DNA from: CAZNPL01 sp964574815 | Lineage (GTDB): Bacteria > Planctomycetota > Phycisphaerae > UBA1845 | Assembly (NCBI GenBank): GCA_964574815.1 | Contig: CAZNPL010000001.1 | Span: 186,001 to 250,000 of the forward strand | Direction of reading: 5' to 3' | DNA: 64,000 bases | Shown here: one piece after another, positions 63,002 through 64,000 of the stretch | How the letters are laid out: the number at the start of each line of letters is the position of its first letter | Position numbering within the stretch: the first letter of the stretch is position 1 | Made by a program: the position numbers and the translations under genes | The notes under the pieces: generated by a model | The model's database searches: none | Told to the model about the DNA's origin: nothing | What the model saw: the letters and a program-made list of their open reading frames with translations, nothing else

Positions 63002-64000
63002 TCACTCAATCGAAACCGTCGGCTGATCCGCCTCTGCAAGCGCCCGAACGCTGATCTGCCCCGCCAACCCCTTCGACACCGTCTCGATCCCCTCCCGGAC
63101 CGCATCGCCAGCCTCAGTGAAGAATGCCTCAGGCCGCCCCGAATCCGTGTGCTCCCGCACTTTGCCGTTCAATGGAATGCCCCCAAGAAACGGCACTCCA
63201 AGCTCCCCGGCTGCGACTTCCGCCCCGCCATGATCAAAAATCTCGTCCCGATGCCCGCACTTCGGACACAGGTAGTAGCTCATGTTCTCGATGATCCCCA
63301 GGCACGGGACGTTCAACTGGGCATACATCAGCACCGCCCGCCGGGCATCCAGCAGCGCCAGATCCTGTGGTGTGCAGACCACCACCGCCCCCGTCATCGG
63401 GATCGTTTGGGCCAGTGTCAAGGGCACGTCCCCCGTCCCCGGCGGCAGATCCACGATCAGATAGTCCAGCTCACCCCACGCCACCTGCTCAAGAAACTGC
63501 CGAATTACGCCGTGGACCATTGGACCGCGCCAGATCAGAGGCCGGTCACGCTCCACCAGAAAGCCCATGCTGACCACCTTGATCCCCGCCGCATCAATCG
63601 GCACGAGCCGCTCATTCGCCACCTCAGGACGTTCACCCTCGACGCCCATAATCGTCGGAATCGACGGCCCGTACACGTCCGCGTCGAGAATTCCGACCTT
63701 GGCGCCCTCTCGATGCAGCGCCATCCCCAGCATCGCCGCCACTGTGCTTTTGCCCACGCCGCCCTTGCCGGCCCCCACAGCGAAGACATTACGCACCCCC
63801 GGCAAGGCCTTCGGACCGGTGTGCTGCTCGCGAACCCGCCCGCTGAACTCCACGTCCACCGACTTGACCCCCTCCACCCGCTTGACCGCCTCGGTCACAT
63901 CCTGGCCGATTCGATCCTTCATCGGGCACGCCGGCGTCGTCAGCTCGACGTGGATCTTCACGTTTTCGCCGTCGATCGAAACGTCCTTGATCATGTCCAG
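63002..64000 (-). CDS. Mrp/ApbC iron-sulfur carrier ATPase, 5' end beyond the right edge
   Basis: The frame is open to the window edge, so the start lies outside; codons before MIKDVSIDG fit the family's 'LDMIKDV' sequence. A short DUF59-type N-terminal domain (TTPACPMKDRIGQDV) precedes the P-loop NTPase: VGAGKGGVGKSTVAAMLG, ILDADVYGPSIP, LDYLIVDLPPGTGDVPLTL. The CPKC motif in YYLCPKCGHRDEIF holds the bridging iron-sulfur cluster. Position after the SUF operon supports a role in cluster delivery. Confidence 0.92.
   Translation of the reverse strand: MDMIKDVSIDGENVKIHVELTTPACPMKDRIGQDVTEAVKRVEGVKSVDVEFSGRVREQHTGPKALPGVRNVFAVGAGKGGVGKSTVAAMLGMALHREGAKVGILDADVYGPSIPTIMGVEGERPEVANERLVPIDAAGIKVVSMGFLVERDRPLIWRGPMVHGVIRQFLEQVAWGELDYLIVDLPPGTGDVPLTLAQTIPMTGAVVVCTPQDLALLDARRAVLMYAQLNVPCLGIIENMSYYLCPKCGHRDEIFDHGGAEVAAGELGVPFLGGIPLNGKVREHTDSGRPEAFFTEAGDAVREGIETVSKGLAGQISVRALAEADQPTVSIE

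Overview
The window is GC-rich bacterial DNA that most resembles a planctomycete of the Phycisphaerae type, probably a draft or metagenome-derived scaffold. The lineage call rests on four things: a zinc ribbon of the form CxxCGYNLTGNxSGVCPECG in three adjacent membrane proteins, secreted proteins with DCNGNGIPDEC-type repeats, a pseudopilin of the kind planctomycetes carry in large numbers, and many dispersed palindromic repeats between genes. A run of exactly 100 N lies inside a tandem repeat at 13413-13512. I saw no rRNA, tRNA or CRISPR array.

Layout. 1-9226: an S1/P1-nuclease-like protein cut by the left edge, a lipoprotein, a secreted HEAT-repeat protein, then a minus-strand run pdxJ / SGNH-like pseudo-hydrolase / dapA / membrane protein, preceded by clpS and a coiled-coil lipoprotein. 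9376-16190: a class II aldolase, a cobalamin-domain protein, gcvT and gcvH separated by the repeat and gap, a lipoprotein and an orphan sucD. 16191-19865: repeat-rich DNA and three coupled zinc-ribbon membrane proteins. 19866-28670: a long minus-strand block, DUF502 - hpf - ptsN - ptsH - ptsI - DUF2344 - RNase E/G - UDP-sugar pyrophosphorylase, which looks like a regulatory phosphotransferase system joined to RNA metabolism. 28781-33207: a small membrane protein, a pseudopilin and a secreted beta-helix protein.

33699-37427 holds the most interesting system: four overlapping or closely spaced plus-strand genes encoding an MttB-family methyltransferase without pyrrolysine, a MetH-type reactivation domain, a corrinoid protein, and a zinc-dependent homocysteine methyltransferase. 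Together they look like methionine synthase taken apart, with its folate module replaced by a methylamine- or betaine-type donor module.

37676-55482: a gingipain-like secreted protein with inserted modules that shares its C-terminal domain with the beta-helix protein, a lipoprotein pair, an ApgM-like mutase, a large zincin lipoprotein, truD, a molybdate transporter with ModA and ModB fused (plus ModC), a PqqD / twin-arginine-like / cystine-knot fusion protein, a TadG-like von Willebrand protein, and two PilZ paralogues. 55811-62665: a complete SUF iron-sulfur operon (Rrf2 regulator, sufA-like, sufB, sufC, sufD, sufS, sufU, sufT-like) driven by a promoter overlapped by an inverted repeat. It is followed, at the right edge, by an Mrp/ApbC iron-sulfur carrier ATPase that runs off the window.
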